Shown piece by piece: positions 44,985-56,670 of a DNA stretch of 64,000 nt. This stretch comes from JAOUEA01 sp963825635 (lineage in GTDB: Bacteria; Actinomycetota; UBA4738; HRBIN12), in assembly GCA_963825635.1 (NCBI GenBank), contig CAWGTU010000001.1:1612001-1676000 (forward strand). Reading direction: 5' to 3'. Below the pieces are notes generated by a model, which was not told where the DNA came from, did not search any database, and saw only the letters and a program-made list of their open reading frames with translations. The translations under genes were made by a program, and so were the position numbers. The stretch's first letter is position 1. The number at the start of each line of letters is the position of its first letter.

Positions 44985-45602
44985 TCAGTAGTTGGTGACG
45001 TACTGGAAGTGCATGGGATCGGGGGCCGAGTCCCAGTTGAGCCCCCAGAAGAAGCGGTGCCCGGGGAATCCGCCTCGCCAGACGTCGGGGATGTAGGTGC
45101 CGTGGTTCTCTCCGTCGAAGCCGCGGCCGTTCCAATGGTCCTGATAGCGCGGGTTGCGCTGCCAGTTCGTGTCGACGGCGGCTCCCCAGGAATGCACGGA
45201 CCAGGACGTCGTCCCGGCGATCAGCCGGCAGTTGTACGCGCCGATGCCCGGGTACAGGGCACCGTCACGATGTGCGGCGTTGATGTGGTTGCGGATGTTG
45301 AACCCGATGTTGCGGGCCAGGTAGGTGTGGTACTCGACGTAGGCTCCGGCACCGAAGGGATCCCAGTCTGCATGCGGCCACCATGAGCGGGCGTTGTTCG
45401 CGCGATTGCTGCATCGGTTGCCGAAGACGTCGTTCAACTGCCACAGACCGCTCGGTCGCGGCGGGATGCCCTTCTTCGAGTGATCGTGCGACCAATCGGA
45501 CATGTGACCAGCCACGGCTGCGGCGCCCGTGTACGTCGAGACACCGACCACGACAGTGAGCGCGAGCGACACGGCTCTCGCTCGGCTCGAAGAGCCTCGC
45601 AT
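44985..45602 (-). CDS. Secreted M15-type peptidase (D-Ala-D-Ala carboxypeptidase-like)
   Basis: The 205-residue protein has a signal sequence (VSLALTVVVGVSTYTGAAAV) and an M15/VanY-like core: SWSVHSWGAAVDTNWQRNP holds the HxxxxxxD zinc ligands, and PMHFQYV near the C-terminus gives the last His. Substrates in this family are peptidoglycan stem peptides. A long insert (DGENHGTYIPDVWRGGF) precedes the final motif. It is followed after 21 bases by the propeller/lipoprotein gene, so the two envelope proteins are likely co-transcribed. Confidence 0.85.
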   Translation of the reverse strand: MRGSSSRARAVSLALTVVVGVSTYTGAAAVAGHMSDWSHDHSKKGIPPRPSGLWQLNDVFGNRCSNRANNARSWWPHADWDPFGAGAYVEYHTYLARNIGFNIRNHINAAHRDGALYPGIGAYNCRLIAGTTSWSVHSWGAAVDTNWQRNPRYQDHWNGRGFDGENHGTYIPDVWRGGFPGHRFFWGLNWDSAPDPMHFQYVTNY

Positions 45603-45692
45603 GCGACCACCTCCTGCTCGGGGGAGGTGGGAGGACGGCCGAGACTAGCGGACAGGCACCGATCGTTCGGTGACGACGATCACGCCCGATCG

Positions 45693-48383
<2,691 letters not shown>

Positions 48384-48487
48384 GGCATGCCTCCGGCGCG
48401 GTCGAGCGGTTCGGAAACGCCAGTCTACGGCGGCAGGGCGACGGCTCCGCGGAAGCTCGCCGATGGACGTCGGACTAGACTCCCCCC

Positions 48488-48982
48488 GTGGATCGCGCTG
48501 CGATCGTCGCGGCCCTCTCGAGGGCGGGGCTCTTCCAAGGGGTCGACGGTGCGCTCGTCGGTCACGTGGCGGACATCTCCTCGGCGTGGACGATCCCGCC
48601 CGGACAGCACGTCTACTTCGCCGGCGACCTCGCGACCGAGTTCTACATCGTCGTCACGGGCCGGGTGCGAGCGTTCATCCCGGGTCACGGCGAGGAATTG
48701 ACGGTGGCGATCATCGAGCCGGGACAGCTCTTCGGCGAGATGGGCCTGCTCGACGGGGGCCCGAGAGCCACGACCGCGATCGCTATCGAGCCGACCGTCT
48801 TGCTCGAGGTGGAGCGTGCTCCCTGGTTGACGCTCGCCGCCGAGCACCCTGCGCTCACGCATAGGGTCCTCCTCGCCGTGGGGGCTTCCCTGCGCAAGTA
48901 CGCGAGCGACATGGTGGACTTCCAGTTCCTCGATCTCGAGATCCCCGACGTGCCGCCCCCTCCGGTGTCGGACACCGCGTGA
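48488..48982 (+). CDS. Stand-alone cyclic-nucleotide-binding-domain protein
   Basis: The 164-residue protein is one Crp-type cNMP-binding beta-barrel: SRAGLFQGVDGALV, IPPGQHVYFAGDLATEFYIV, VIxPGQLFGEMGLLDGGPRA (phosphate-binding cassette with Glu and Arg) and a C-helix ending MVDFQFLDLEI. No DNA-binding domain follows, so it is not a Crp regulator. It may bind cAMP or cGMP and act through a partner. GTG start. With two cyclase proteins in this window, a cAMP circuit is plausible. Confidence 0.85.
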   Translation: MDRAAIVAALSRAGLFQGVDGALVGHVADISSAWTIPPGQHVYFAGDLATEFYIVVTGRVRAFIPGHGEELTVAIIEPGQLFGEMGLLDGGPRATTAIAIEPTVLLEVERAPWLTLAAEHPALTHRVLLAVGASLRKYASDMVDFQFLDLEIPDVPPPPVSDTA

Positions 48983-48991
48983 TGCGCCCGG

Positions 48992-50359
48992 TCAGGCGTC
49001 GACGGCCCCGGACAGTGCGGCGCGCAGGGCTGCGTCGTCGGTGGTCGCGATCGCGAGGATGACCCGCCTGGCGCTCGGCCGGCCGACGATCCCGGGGGCG
49101 TCGTCCGCAGCGAACCACTCCCGCGCCGCCTGCTCGAACGCGTCGGCATCGGCAGCGGAGTCCCAAGCCGTCGTCATCACCACCGCGGCGTCGTCACCGT
49201 CGGTGAAGGCCCGATAGAGACCACCGTCCCAGCCTGCCGCGGCCGCCTCGGCGGTGGCTGAGTCCAGGCGCAGGCCCAGCATCGCCGCCAGCCACGCCTC
49301 CCCCACCTGCATCACGTCGAGGTCTCCCCAGCCGTCGCCGAGCGCGTCGGAGAGATCGGGCACGTCCACCCGGCTCGGCACGTCGTCGGGATACCGCTCG
49401 GGATGCAGGATCTGCTCGGTCGTGGTCGGGAACGTGCGCAGCGCGTCGTCGACCTCGTCAACGCCGCCGCGGGCCTCCAGGTCCGTGACGAACGCCTGCC
49501 CCGCCGTGTACGGCCAGAGCTGCAGGTCGACCATGAACGGCGGAACCCCGTCGGGCATGCCGCCACCCTCGCCCAGGCCAGAGAAGTCCCCGTCGGCAGG
49601 CGGGAACTCGAACAGCAGCCTGATCGAGAAGAACTGGGCGCTGCCTTCGACGGCGCCGAGCGCAGCCTGGAACGCCTCGTCGCGGCACCGTGCCGCGACC
49701 CCATCGATGCGCGAGAGGTCGAAGTGCTGGTCGTCGATCGCATGCGTGAGCTCGTGGGCCAGCGTCACCCGCTCGACCAGGTCGAGATCGCCGTCGGCTC
49801 GGTAGACGAGCTCACCGTCGACCGGGTTGTAGAACCCCACCACCTGACCGGTCTGGAACGCGAGCAGGGCCTCACGGATGTCGACGTCGCGCGGGATCAC
49901 GCCGAGCGTCTGCCACGCCACGGAACGACGGTCGTAGAACTCCTTCGGGTACGTCTCGTCGAACGCCCCTTCGAGCTTGTCCGCGATCTCCTCGGCGCTC
50001 ACCGGCTGCACGACCACGTCGCGCAGGAACTCGAGCTCGCGCACCTGCTCCACCTGCGACTCCAGCTCCGCGACGTCGGCCGGCGTCTCGCGCGGGACCC
50101 CGTCGTCGTCGGTGCTCGTCGGCACCGGTCCCTCGCAGAGCGCTCGCATCGCGGCGGGCGCGCGGGCCTCTCCCGTATCGACCGGGTCCACGTCGAGGGC
50201 GATGCCGCGGCCCGACGCGTCGCTCGGAGACTCCGGCGGGACCGCCGAGGCCGACGGGCTCGTAGGCGAGCCGAACTCGATGCCGATACCGTCGCCCGTG
50301 CACGCCGCGGCCGCGATCGCGATGATCGCCAGCGCCGAGGCGAGACGGCCTCGGCTCAC
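48992..50359 (-). CDS. Lipoprotein with gluzincin-like zinc peptidase motif
   Basis: The 455-residue protein has a lipobox (ALAIIAIAAAAC, Cys near residue 20) and a disordered Ser/Pro linker. HELTHAIDDQH near residue 202 is a HExxH zinc motif, and the Glu in GAVEGSAQFFS about 30 residues later may be the third ligand, as in gluzincins. The C-terminal part (AAVVMTTAWDSAADADAFEQ) is a separate small domain. It would act outside the cytoplasm; the substrate is unknown. The GTG at 50359 overlaps the stop of the small membrane gene by four bases. Confidence 0.82.
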   Translation of the reverse strand: MSRGRLASALAIIAIAAAACTGDGIGIEFGSPTSPSASAVPPESPSDASGRGIALDVDPVDTGEARAPAAMRALCEGPVPTSTDDDGVPRETPADVAELESQVEQVRELEFLRDVVVQPVSAEEIADKLEGAFDETYPKEFYDRRSVAWQTLGVIPRDVDIREALLAFQTGQVVGFYNPVDGELVYRADGDLDLVERVTLAHELTHAIDDQHFDLSRIDGVAARCRDEAFQAALGAVEGSAQFFSIRLLFEFPPADGDFSGLGEGGGMPDGVPPFMVDLQLWPYTAGQAFVTDLEARGGVDEVDDALRTFPTTTEQILHPERYPDDVPSRVDVPDLSDALGDGWGDLDVMQVGEAWLAAMLGLRLDSATAEAAAAGWDGGLYRAFTDGDDAAVVMTTAWDSAADADAFEQAAREWFAADDAPGIVGRPSARRVILAIATTDDAALRAALSGAVDA

Positions 50360-50559
50360 GACCGCCTCGGCAGCACCACGCTCAGCACGGCCAGCACCGC
50401 GGAGCTCGCCGACAGGGCGATCGATGCCCACAGCATCGACGATTCCCGCAGGAACTCCCGGGCGGCGAGGCCGAGCAGCGCACCGGCGCCGAGCATCATC
50501 ACGAAGGCGACGGCGTACACCGCCATGGAACCCCGCGGCCGGGGGGCATCCTCGCTCAC
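50356..50559 (-). CDS. Small two-helix membrane protein between glyS and the peptidase lipoprotein
   Basis: The 67-residue protein has two membrane helices (VYAVAFVMMLGAGALLGLAA and WASIALSASSAVLAVLSVVL). Its GTG overlaps the glyS stop by four bases and its own stop overlaps the next start by four bases, so it is translationally coupled on both sides. That coupling makes it a real gene. No family is recognised; it may help the downstream lipoprotein. Confidence 0.75.
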   Translation of the reverse strand: MSEDAPRPRGSMAVYAVAFVMMLGAGALLGLAAREFLRESSMLWASIALSASSAVLAVLSVVLPRRS

Positions 50560-51881
50560 AGACGCTCCCGCAGGTACGCGACCAGGCCGTCGATCGGGAT
50601 GCGATCCTGCTGCATCGTGTCGCGCTCGCGCACCGTCACCTGGCGGTCGTCGAGTGAGTCGAAGTCGACCGTGACGCAGAACGGGGTGCCGACCTCGTCC
50701 TGGCGACGGTAGCGGCGGCCGATCGCGCCGGCGTCGTCGTACTGGGTGATCCACTCCGGCTTCACGAGGTCGTGCACGCGCCGCGCCTCGGGCACGAGCT
50801 TCTCGTTGCGCGAGAGCGGCAGCACGGCGACCTTGATCGGCGCGAGGTCGCGGTGCAGTCCGAGCACCGTGCGCTTGTCGGTGTCGCCCTTCGCCGTCGG
50901 CACCTCCTCGACCCGGTATGCGTCGAGCAGGAACACGAGCATCGCGCGGTCGACCCCGACGGCCGGTTCCACGACGTACGGCAGGTATCGGGACTCGTGC
51001 TCCTGGTCGAAGTAGGTGAGATCCTCGCCGCTCGCGGTCTGGTGCGCGGCGAGGTCGTAGTCGGTGCGGTTCGCGATGCCCTCCAGCTCCTGCCATCCGA
51101 ACGGGAACTCGTACTCGACGTCGGTGGCGGCCTTCGCGTAGTGCGCGAGCTCCTCCGGCTCGTGCGGACGCAGGCGCAGCTTCTCCTTCGACACCCCGAG
51201 GTCCAGGTACCACTGCATGCGCCGCTCGACCCAGTGCTCGAACCACCCGTCGTCACTGCCGGGCTCGACGAAGAACTCCATCTCCATCTGTTCGAACTCG
51301 CGTGTGCGGAAGATGAAGTTCCCCGGTGTGATCTCGTTGCGGAACGACTTCCCTATCTGCGCGATGCCGAACGGCAGCTTCTTGCGCGAGACGGTCTGGA
51401 TCGCCGCGAAGTTCACGAACATGCCCTGCGCGGTCTCCGGGCGCAGGTACGCGATCGCATCGTCGTCCTCGATCGGGCCGAGGAAGGTCTTCAGCATCAG
51501 GTTGAACTGCTTGGGCTCGGTGAACTCGGCGCCGCCGCAGTTCGGACACGTCACGATGCCGTTGGCGTCGGCTTCGAGGTGGTCCTCACGCCAGCGCTGG
51601 TGGCAGCTCGTGCACTCGACGAGCGGGTCGTGGAACGTCTCGAGGTGACCGCTGGCCTGCCACACGCGAGGGCTCGTGATCACCGCGGCCTCGACGCCGA
51701 CGACGTCGTCGCGCAGTTGCACGGTCGAGCGCCACCAGGCGTTGCGGATGTTCCGTCGGAGCTCCACACCGAGGGGGCCGTAGTCCCACGAGGACCGCAG
51801 TCCCCCGTAGATCTCGGCGGACTGGAACGCGATGCCCCGGCGTTTCGCGAGGCTGGTGACGGCCTCCATGAGGTCGGTCAT
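50556..51881 (-). CDS. glyS: Glycyl-tRNA synthetase (alpha2 type)
   Basis: The 441-residue class II synthetase has the archaeal/actinobacterial dimeric type. It has AKRRGIAFQSAEIYGG at the start, motif 2 (GKSFRNEITPGNFIFRTREF), a zinc-binding insert (CTSCHQRW, CPNCGG) and motif 3 (EPAVGVDRAMLVFLLDAY). An anticodon-binding domain (VAVLPLSRNEKLVPEA) completes it. It charges tRNA-Gly. The ATG at 51881 has GAGGAG nine bases upstream. The glyS-uppS-recO order is common in Actinobacteria, though a 120-base gap separates glyS from uppS here. Confidence 0.96.
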   Translation of the reverse strand: MTDLMEAVTSLAKRRGIAFQSAEIYGGLRSSWDYGPLGVELRRNIRNAWWRSTVQLRDDVVGVEAAVITSPRVWQASGHLETFHDPLVECTSCHQRWREDHLEADANGIVTCPNCGGAEFTEPKQFNLMLKTFLGPIEDDDAIAYLRPETAQGMFVNFAAIQTVSRKKLPFGIAQIGKSFRNEITPGNFIFRTREFEQMEMEFFVEPGSDDGWFEHWVERRMQWYLDLGVSKEKLRLRPHEPEELAHYAKAATDVEYEFPFGWQELEGIANRTDYDLAAHQTASGEDLTYFDQEHESRYLPYVVEPAVGVDRAMLVFLLDAYRVEEVPTAKGDTDKRTVLGLHRDLAPIKVAVLPLSRNEKLVPEARRVHDLVKPEWITQYDDAGAIGRRYRRQDEVGTPFCVTVDFDSLDDRQVTVRERDTMQQDRIPIDGLVAYLRERL

Positions 51882-52001
51882 CGGTGCGGGTCTCCTCTCT
51901 TCCCGGCCGCTGGCGGCGGCCGCTGGCGTGAGGACCATCGTACCGGCGCTCCGCACACGGACCTGCACCGCGACGGGAACGTCACGAGCTCGGCGAGCCG
52001 G

Positions 52002-52739
52002 TCAGGCGTCTTCGAGGGCGCCGAAGCGGCGCTGGCGCTTCTGGAAGTCGCGGATCGCCTCGAAGAGCGTCTCGCGCGTGAAGTCGGGCCAGAACATCGG
52101 CGTGAACCAGAGCTCGGAGTAGGCGACCTCCCACAGCAGGAAGTTGGAGATGCGCTCCTCGCCGCTCGTGCGGATCAGCAGGTCGGGCTCGGGCATGTCG
52201 GGGTGATAGAGACGCTTGGCGATCTCGCGCTCGTTGACCTTCTCGGGCTTGAGGGTACCTTCGCGCACGTCGCGGGCGAGGTCCTTCACCGCGTCGACGA
52301 TCTCGGCGCGTCCGCCGTAGTTGAACGCGATCGTGAGCGTCATGCCGGTGTTCTCGCGCGTGAGCTCCTCGCTCGCGCGCATCTCCTTCAGGACGCTGCG
52401 CGGCATGCGCCAGTCGCGTCGGCCGCTCCATCGGATGCGCACGTTCATCTCGTTGAGCTCGTCGCGCCGGCGCCGTAGCAGCTCGCGGTTGAAGTTCATC
52501 AGGTAGAGCACCTCGGACTGGGGACGCTTCCAGTTCTCGGTGCTGAACGCGTAGACGGTGAGCCAGCGCACACCGACCTCGTTCGCGCCTTTCACGGTGT
52601 CCCAGAGCGCGTCCTCGCCGGCGCTATGGCCCTCCGTGCGTGCCAACCCGCGCTGCTGGGCCCACCGGCCGTTGCCGTCCATCACGATCGCCACGTGCCC
52701 GGGCACCCGGGCGCGATCGATGTCGAGCAGGAAGCTCAT
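52002..52739 (-). CDS. uppS: Isoprenyl (undecaprenyl) diphosphate synthase
   Basis: The 245-residue cis-prenyltransferase has the signature VAIVMDGNGRWAQQRGLART (catalytic Asp), GHSAGEDALW, LTVYAFSTENWKRP, FNYGGRAEIVDA and LLIRTSGEERISNFLLWE with ELWFT. It makes the lipid carrier for peptidoglycan. The ATG overlaps the recO stop by four bases (ATGA), so they are coupled. Product chain length cannot be read from the sequence. Confidence 0.96.
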   Translation of the reverse strand: MSFLLDIDRARVPGHVAIVMDGNGRWAQQRGLARTEGHSAGEDALWDTVKGANEVGVRWLTVYAFSTENWKRPQSEVLYLMNFNRELLRRRRDELNEMNVRIRWSGRRDWRMPRSVLKEMRASEELTRENTGMTLTIAFNYGGRAEIVDAVKDLARDVREGTLKPEKVNEREIAKRLYHPDMPEPDLLIRTSGEERISNFLLWEVAYSELWFTPMFWPDFTRETLFEAIRDFQKRQRRFGALEDA

Positions 52740-53476
52740 GTCGCCGTCCTGACCAGCATCGGCACCGACTTCATGCGCCGCTCGAGGTGGTACTCGGCGA
52801 AGCCGTAGAGCAGGCTGCGCGTCTCCTTGCGCACGCGAGCATCGGGCTGGAGGACCGCGCCCGCGTCGTCGAGATCGGCGAGGGCCAGCGTCGAGAGGTA
52901 CTCGAGCGCCGCCCTCGAGCACGGGCCGGCGCCCTGCTCGGCACATCGCCCGCAGACCGCGCCGCCCAGGCCCGCATCCCACAGCTGGGGATCGCGGTCG
53001 CCGCAGACCGCACACGCGGTGAGCGACGGGTGGAACCCGGAGAGCGACAACAGCTTCAACATGAACGACTCCGCGACGGCGGCGGCGTCGGCCGGTGCGG
53101 CATCGAGCGCACGGCAGCCCGCCAGCAACAACAGGGTGAGACGAACGTTCCGCTCATGTTCTTCGGCAACTCTGTCGACCGCCTCGAGCATCGTTTCGCC
53201 GGCGGCGAACCGGGCGAGGTCCTCGCGGATCGTCATGTGCGGCGCGATGATCTCGGCCTGGGTCACCGTGTCGAGGGAGCCGCGGCCCCGGTACAGCATC
53301 AGGTCGACGTGGGTGAACGGCTCGAGTCTCGCCCCGAAACGGCTCTTCGTCTTGCGGATGCCCTTGGCCACCGCCCGGACCTTGCCGGACCCCTGGGTCA
53401 TGACGGTGACGATCTTGTCGGCCTCGCCGAGCTTGTACGAGCGCAGGACGATGCCCTGTTCCTTGTAGGGCGGCAT
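52736..53476 (-). CDS. recO: DNA repair protein RecO
   Basis: The 246-residue protein has the RecO OB-fold start (YKEQGIVLRSYKLGEADKIV) and a KGIRKTKSRFGARLEPF segment. The C-terminal zinc finger has CAVCGDRDPQLW and AVCGRCAEQ. It loads RecA onto SSB-coated gaps together with RecR. It is the first gene of the recO-uppS pair; the stop overlaps the uppS ATG. The upstream gap of 170 bases separates it from the divergent ECF sigma gene. Confidence 0.95.
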   Translation of the reverse strand: MPPYKEQGIVLRSYKLGEADKIVTVMTQGSGKVRAVAKGIRKTKSRFGARLEPFTHVDLMLYRGRGSLDTVTQAEIIAPHMTIREDLARFAAGETMLEAVDRVAEEHERNVRLTLLLLAGCRALDAAPADAAAVAESFMLKLLSLSGFHPSLTACAVCGDRDPQLWDAGLGGAVCGRCAEQGAGPCSRAALEYLSTLALADLDDAGAVLQPDARVRKETRSLLYGFAEYHLERRMKSVPMLVRTAT

Positions 53477-53646
53477 CCGCGAATCGTAGCGCCCGCACCC
53501 TCGCAGACACCCCAGCGGAAGTGTGTTCTTTCCGTTGCAGGCCTTGGTCCTGAGATGGCGACAGGCGCCCTCGACCGCCGCCGTCGGACGTGTTCCGATG
53601 CGCTCGACGAGAACCGATCGAGGCGCTCGACACGACAGAGGGGTTG

Positions 53647-54171
53647 ATGACGGTCCGCGCAGACGGCGACGACGAACTCCTGCGGGCGGTGGCCCAGGGA
53701 GACCGACAGGCGCTCGAGGCGCTCTATCGACGGCATGCGCCGTGGCTGCTCGCGCGCCTGCGGCGTCGATGCGCGGACCCCGGCCTCGTGGAGGAAGTCG
53801 TGCAGGACACGTTCGTGGCGGTGTGGCGGGGTGCCGGTCGGTACCGGGGCACCGGTGAGGTGCCCGCCTGGATCTGGGGCATCGGCATCCGCCGGCTGAT
53901 CGATCGACTGCGCAGGACGAGCCCGGTTCCGCGGACGGCCGACGATGCGCTCGTGGTCTCCGCGGAAGACGAGGTGCTGCTCGGCGTGGAGCACGGTGAC
54001 CTCGGCGCCGCGCTCGGGCACCTCTCCCCCGAACTGCGAGCCGTCGTTCAGGCCACGGTGCTCGACGGGCTCACCACCAAGGAGGCGTCGACCCTTCTCG
54101 GCATCCCCCAGGGAACCGTGAAGACCAGGGCGGCACGCGCCCGACGTGAGCTGCGGGAGGCGCTCGCATGA
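53647..54171 (+). CDS. ECF-type sigma factor
   Basis: The 174-residue protein has sigma region 2 (ALEALYRRHAPWLLARLR, EVVQDTFVAVWRGAGRY) and region 4 (LDGLTTKEASTLLGIPQGTV followed by KTRAARARRELREAL), joined by a short linker. It would direct RNA polymerase to a small regulon, probably including its own operon. The ATG at 53647 is chosen because it begins the domain; an upstream in-frame ATG is unlikely. Its stop overlaps the anti-sigma start by four bases. Confidence 0.93.
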   Translation: MTVRADGDDELLRAVAQGDRQALEALYRRHAPWLLARLRRRCADPGLVEEVVQDTFVAVWRGAGRYRGTGEVPAWIWGIGIRRLIDRLRRTSPVPRTADDALVVSAEDEVLLGVEHGDLGAALGHLSPELRAVVQATVLDGLTTKEASTLLGIPQGTVKTRAARARRELREALA

Positions 54172-55004
54172 CGACGACCTGGCACGCGGACCCGGCCGTG
54201 CTCGCCGCATACGTGGAGGGAGGGCTCGACGACGTGAGGGCGTCGTCACTCGAGGCCCATCTGCTCACCTGCGACCGCTGCCGCGACCGGGTCGCGGCAG
54301 CGACGGGTGCTGATGCGATCGACCACGTGTGGGGAAGCATCGTCGACACGATCGATACCCCGCACCGGAGCGCCGTCGAACGTCTCTTGCTCACCCTGCG
54401 GGTGCCCGAGCACCTCGCCCGCCTGCTCGTAGCGACCCCGTCGCTACGTCTGTCGTGGCTCGTCGCCGAGGCGCTCGCGCTCGGCTTCGCGGTGATCGCC
54501 GCCAACGGCACGTCCGATCAGAACGAGGAGCTCGTGCTCTTCCTGTTCCTCGTGGTGGCGGCGCTGCTCCCCGTCGCGGGTGTCGCCGTCGCGTTCGGCC
54601 CGGGCATCGACCCCACGTACGAGATCGGCGTCGCTGCACCGATGCCGGCCGACCGCCTGCTGCTGATCCGGGCGGCCGCCGTACTGGCGAGTTCGGTATC
54701 GATCACCGTCTTCGCGGCGCTGGCGCTGCCCGGCCTGGACGCGATAGCCGCTGCGTGGCTGCTCCCGGCGCTCGGCCTCACCGTCGCCACCCTCGCGCTC
54801 GGCACGTGGGTCCGACCCCTCGTGGCGGCCGCGTCGGTCGCCCTCACATGGGTGCTGTCCGCCGCTGCCGCGGCCGTGAGCACTCAGGACCGGCTCGCCG
54901 CGTTCCGCCCGGTCGGGCAGGTGGCGTGCCTCGCCGTGATCGCCGTGTCGGCGGCCGTCCTCACCCACCGCCACACCCTCTACGAAGGAAGGATCGCCCG
55001 ATGA
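54168..55004 (+). CDS. Zinc-finger anti-sigma factor with six-helix membrane domain
   Basis: The 278-residue protein begins with a ZAS/zf-HC2 motif HLLTCDRC (His31, Cys35, Cys38), which binds ECF sigma factors. After a linker, about six membrane helices follow (LVAEALALGFAVIAA, LVLFLFLVVAALLPVAGVAV and others). The membrane domain, from ATPSLRLSW near residue 89 to the end, is clearly related to that of the histidine kinase later in the operon. The ATG overlaps the sigma stop and its stop overlaps the ABC ATPase start (ATGA in both). It likely holds the sigma factor until a membrane signal arrives. Confidence 0.9.
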   Translation: MTTTWHADPAVLAAYVEGGLDDVRASSLEAHLLTCDRCRDRVAAATGADAIDHVWGSIVDTIDTPHRSAVERLLLTLRVPEHLARLLVATPSLRLSWLVAEALALGFAVIAANGTSDQNEELVLFLFLVVAALLPVAGVAVAFGPGIDPTYEIGVAAPMPADRLLLIRAAAVLASSVSITVFAALALPGLDAIAAAWLLPALGLTVATLALGTWVRPLVAAASVALTWVLSAAAAAVSTQDRLAAFRPVGQVACLAVIAVSAAVLTHRHTLYEGRIAR

Positions 55005-55867
55005 GTGCACCGACCGTCGAGATCCACGACGTCAGGAAGCGGTTCGGCCGGACCACGGCCCTGCAGGGGGTGGCCTTCGACGCCGCCGCCGGCATCACCG
55101 GCCTGCTCGGACCCAACGGCGCCGGAAAGACCACGCTGCTGCGGATGATGGCCACGGTGCTCGCTCCCGACGACGGTCGGCTGCGACTGCTCTCCTGGGA
55201 CCCGCAGGTGGCCGATGAGCGTCTCGCGATCCGACGCCGTCTGGGTTACATGCCGCAGGAACCGGGTTTCCACCGGTCGTTCACGGCGTTCGAGTTCGTC
55301 GACTACGTGGCGATCCTGAAAGAGATGACCGAGCGGCGAGCCCGTCACGACGAGGTTCGCCGTGTGCTCGGTCTCGTCGGGCTCGACGACGTGTCGGGTC
55401 GGAAGATCAAGGCGTTGTCGGGAGGCATGCGCAGACGGGTCGCGCTCGCTCAGTCGCTGCTCGGCGACCCCGATCTGCTCGTGCTCGACGAGCCCACCGC
55501 GGGTCTCGACCCCGAGCAGCGGCTGCGGTTCCGCGAGCTCGTGTCCGACCGCACGGCTGACCGCACCGTGATCCTCTCGACCCACCAGACCGAGGACGTC
55601 GCGGCGCTCTGCCAGAGGGTGATCGTGATGCTCGACGGCCAGGTGCTGTTCGAGGGCACGCCGCGCGAACTCACACAGGTGGCCGATGGCCGGGTCTGGC
55701 TCGCGGACGATCGAGCTGCCGGGGCGCGGCTCTCGTGGCGCACGGCTGACGGCGCCCACCGCAACATCGGCGAGGCTCCGAGCGACGCCGACCTCGTGGC
55801 GCCGACCCTCGAGGACGGATACCTGCTGCTGGTGGGCGATCGCGCGTTCGCGGAGGAGGCAGCCTGA
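55001..55867 (+). CDS. ABC transporter ATP-binding protein
   Basis: The 288-residue ATPase carries Walker A (GPNGAGKTTLLRMMAT), Q-loop (YMPQEPGF), signature LSGGMRRRVALAQ, Walker B (LLVLDEPTAGLDP) and the switch His (STHQTEDVA). The C-terminal 60 residues are an extra domain as in multidrug/daunorubicin-type exporters. It drives transport with one or both membrane proteins encoded next. Overlaps of four bases (before) and one base (after) show tight coupling. Confidence 0.95.
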   Translation: MSAPTVEIHDVRKRFGRTTALQGVAFDAAAGITGLLGPNGAGKTTLLRMMATVLAPDDGRLRLLSWDPQVADERLAIRRRLGYMPQEPGFHRSFTAFEFVDYVAILKEMTERRARHDEVRRVLGLVGLDDVSGRKIKALSGGMRRRVALAQSLLGDPDLLVLDEPTAGLDPEQRLRFRELVSDRTADRTVILSTHQTEDVAALCQRVIVMLDGQVLFEGTPRELTQVADGRVWLADDRAAGARLSWRTADGAHRNIGEAPSDADLVAPTLEDGYLLLVGDRAFAEEAA

Positions 55868-56670
55868 TGGCGGCGTCGCTGCGCACCACGATCGGCGAGG
55901 CACGCGCGTCGGCCGTGCCGTCGTCGACGTCGATGCCACGAGGAAGCGTCGTGCTCGCCCTCGCCCGCATCGAGGCTCGGCAGATGCTGCGTCATCCCGC
56001 CTTCCTGTTCACGGTCGCGTTCGGCCTGCTGCTCATCCGCGGAGCGGTGGGGATGGGCATCGACGACGATCCGATGAAGAACCTGATCTGGCTCATCGGC
56101 GGACTGGCCATCGGCTCGTTGATCGGGGGCGTGATCACCGCGAACGTCGCCGCGCTCCGCGCTCGTCGAGACCACGTGCTGGAACTGTTCGGCTCGTTGC
56201 CCTCCCCGCCCGAGGCTCGAACGGCCGGCGTCCTCACCGGCCTCGTGCTCGGCCTCGGGACCGCCTCCCTCGTGATCGGCGCGATCGCCTGGATCGTGCT
56301 CGAGCGCATCGAAGACACGGCCGCAGAGGCCGACCTCTTCCTCGCGGTGCAGTACGTGCTCTCGGTGCTGGCGCTGGGCGCGATCGGGGTGGCGGTCGCG
56401 CGGTGGATCCCCACCGTGCTCGGGGGCCCGCTCGTCGTGATCGCCCACGTGTTCACGGGCATGATCTGGATCGTGCCGTGGATCGCGCCGTCGAACTCCG
56501 GCATCGGGGTCGCCTGGCATCTGACCTACTTGCTCGCCGTGATCGCGGCCTGCTCGGCGGCGGCGTTCCTGCGAGATCGGCGGACCATCGTTCGGGGGAT
56601 CGTCTCGGCATCAGCGTTCACGCTCGCCGTTGTCGCCGCCGTGCAGCAGGCACCCCCCGGCGGGTACTGA
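55867..56670 (+). CDS. ABC transporter permease (ABC-2-like)
   Basis: The 267-residue protein has six to seven membrane helices (FLFTVAFGLLLIRGAVGMG, LIWLIGGLAIGSLIGGVITA, GLVLGLGTASLVIGAIAWIV and others) and an ABC-2-like cytoplasmic loop (RRDHVLELFGSLPSPPEAR). It starts at an ATG sharing one base with the previous stop (TGATG). It is the likely membrane partner of the ATPase. The substrate is unknown. Confidence 0.85.
   Translation: MAASLRTTIGEARASAVPSSTSMPRGSVVLALARIEARQMLRHPAFLFTVAFGLLLIRGAVGMGIDDDPMKNLIWLIGGLAIGSLIGGVITANVAALRARRDHVLELFGSLPSPPEARTAGVLTGLVLGLGTASLVIGAIAWIVLERIEDTAAEADLFLAVQYVLSVLALGAIGVAVARWIPTVLGGPLVVIAHVFTGMIWIVPWIAPSNSGIGVAWHLTYLLAVIAACSAAAFLRDRRTIVRGIVSASAFTLAVVAAVQQAPPGGY

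Noticed and set aside
53477..53646. An autoregulated ECF promoter upstream of the sigma gene
   Set aside because: A GAACC followed at a plausible distance by CGACA can be seen, but such short motifs are common in this sequence and cannot be supported without comparison.
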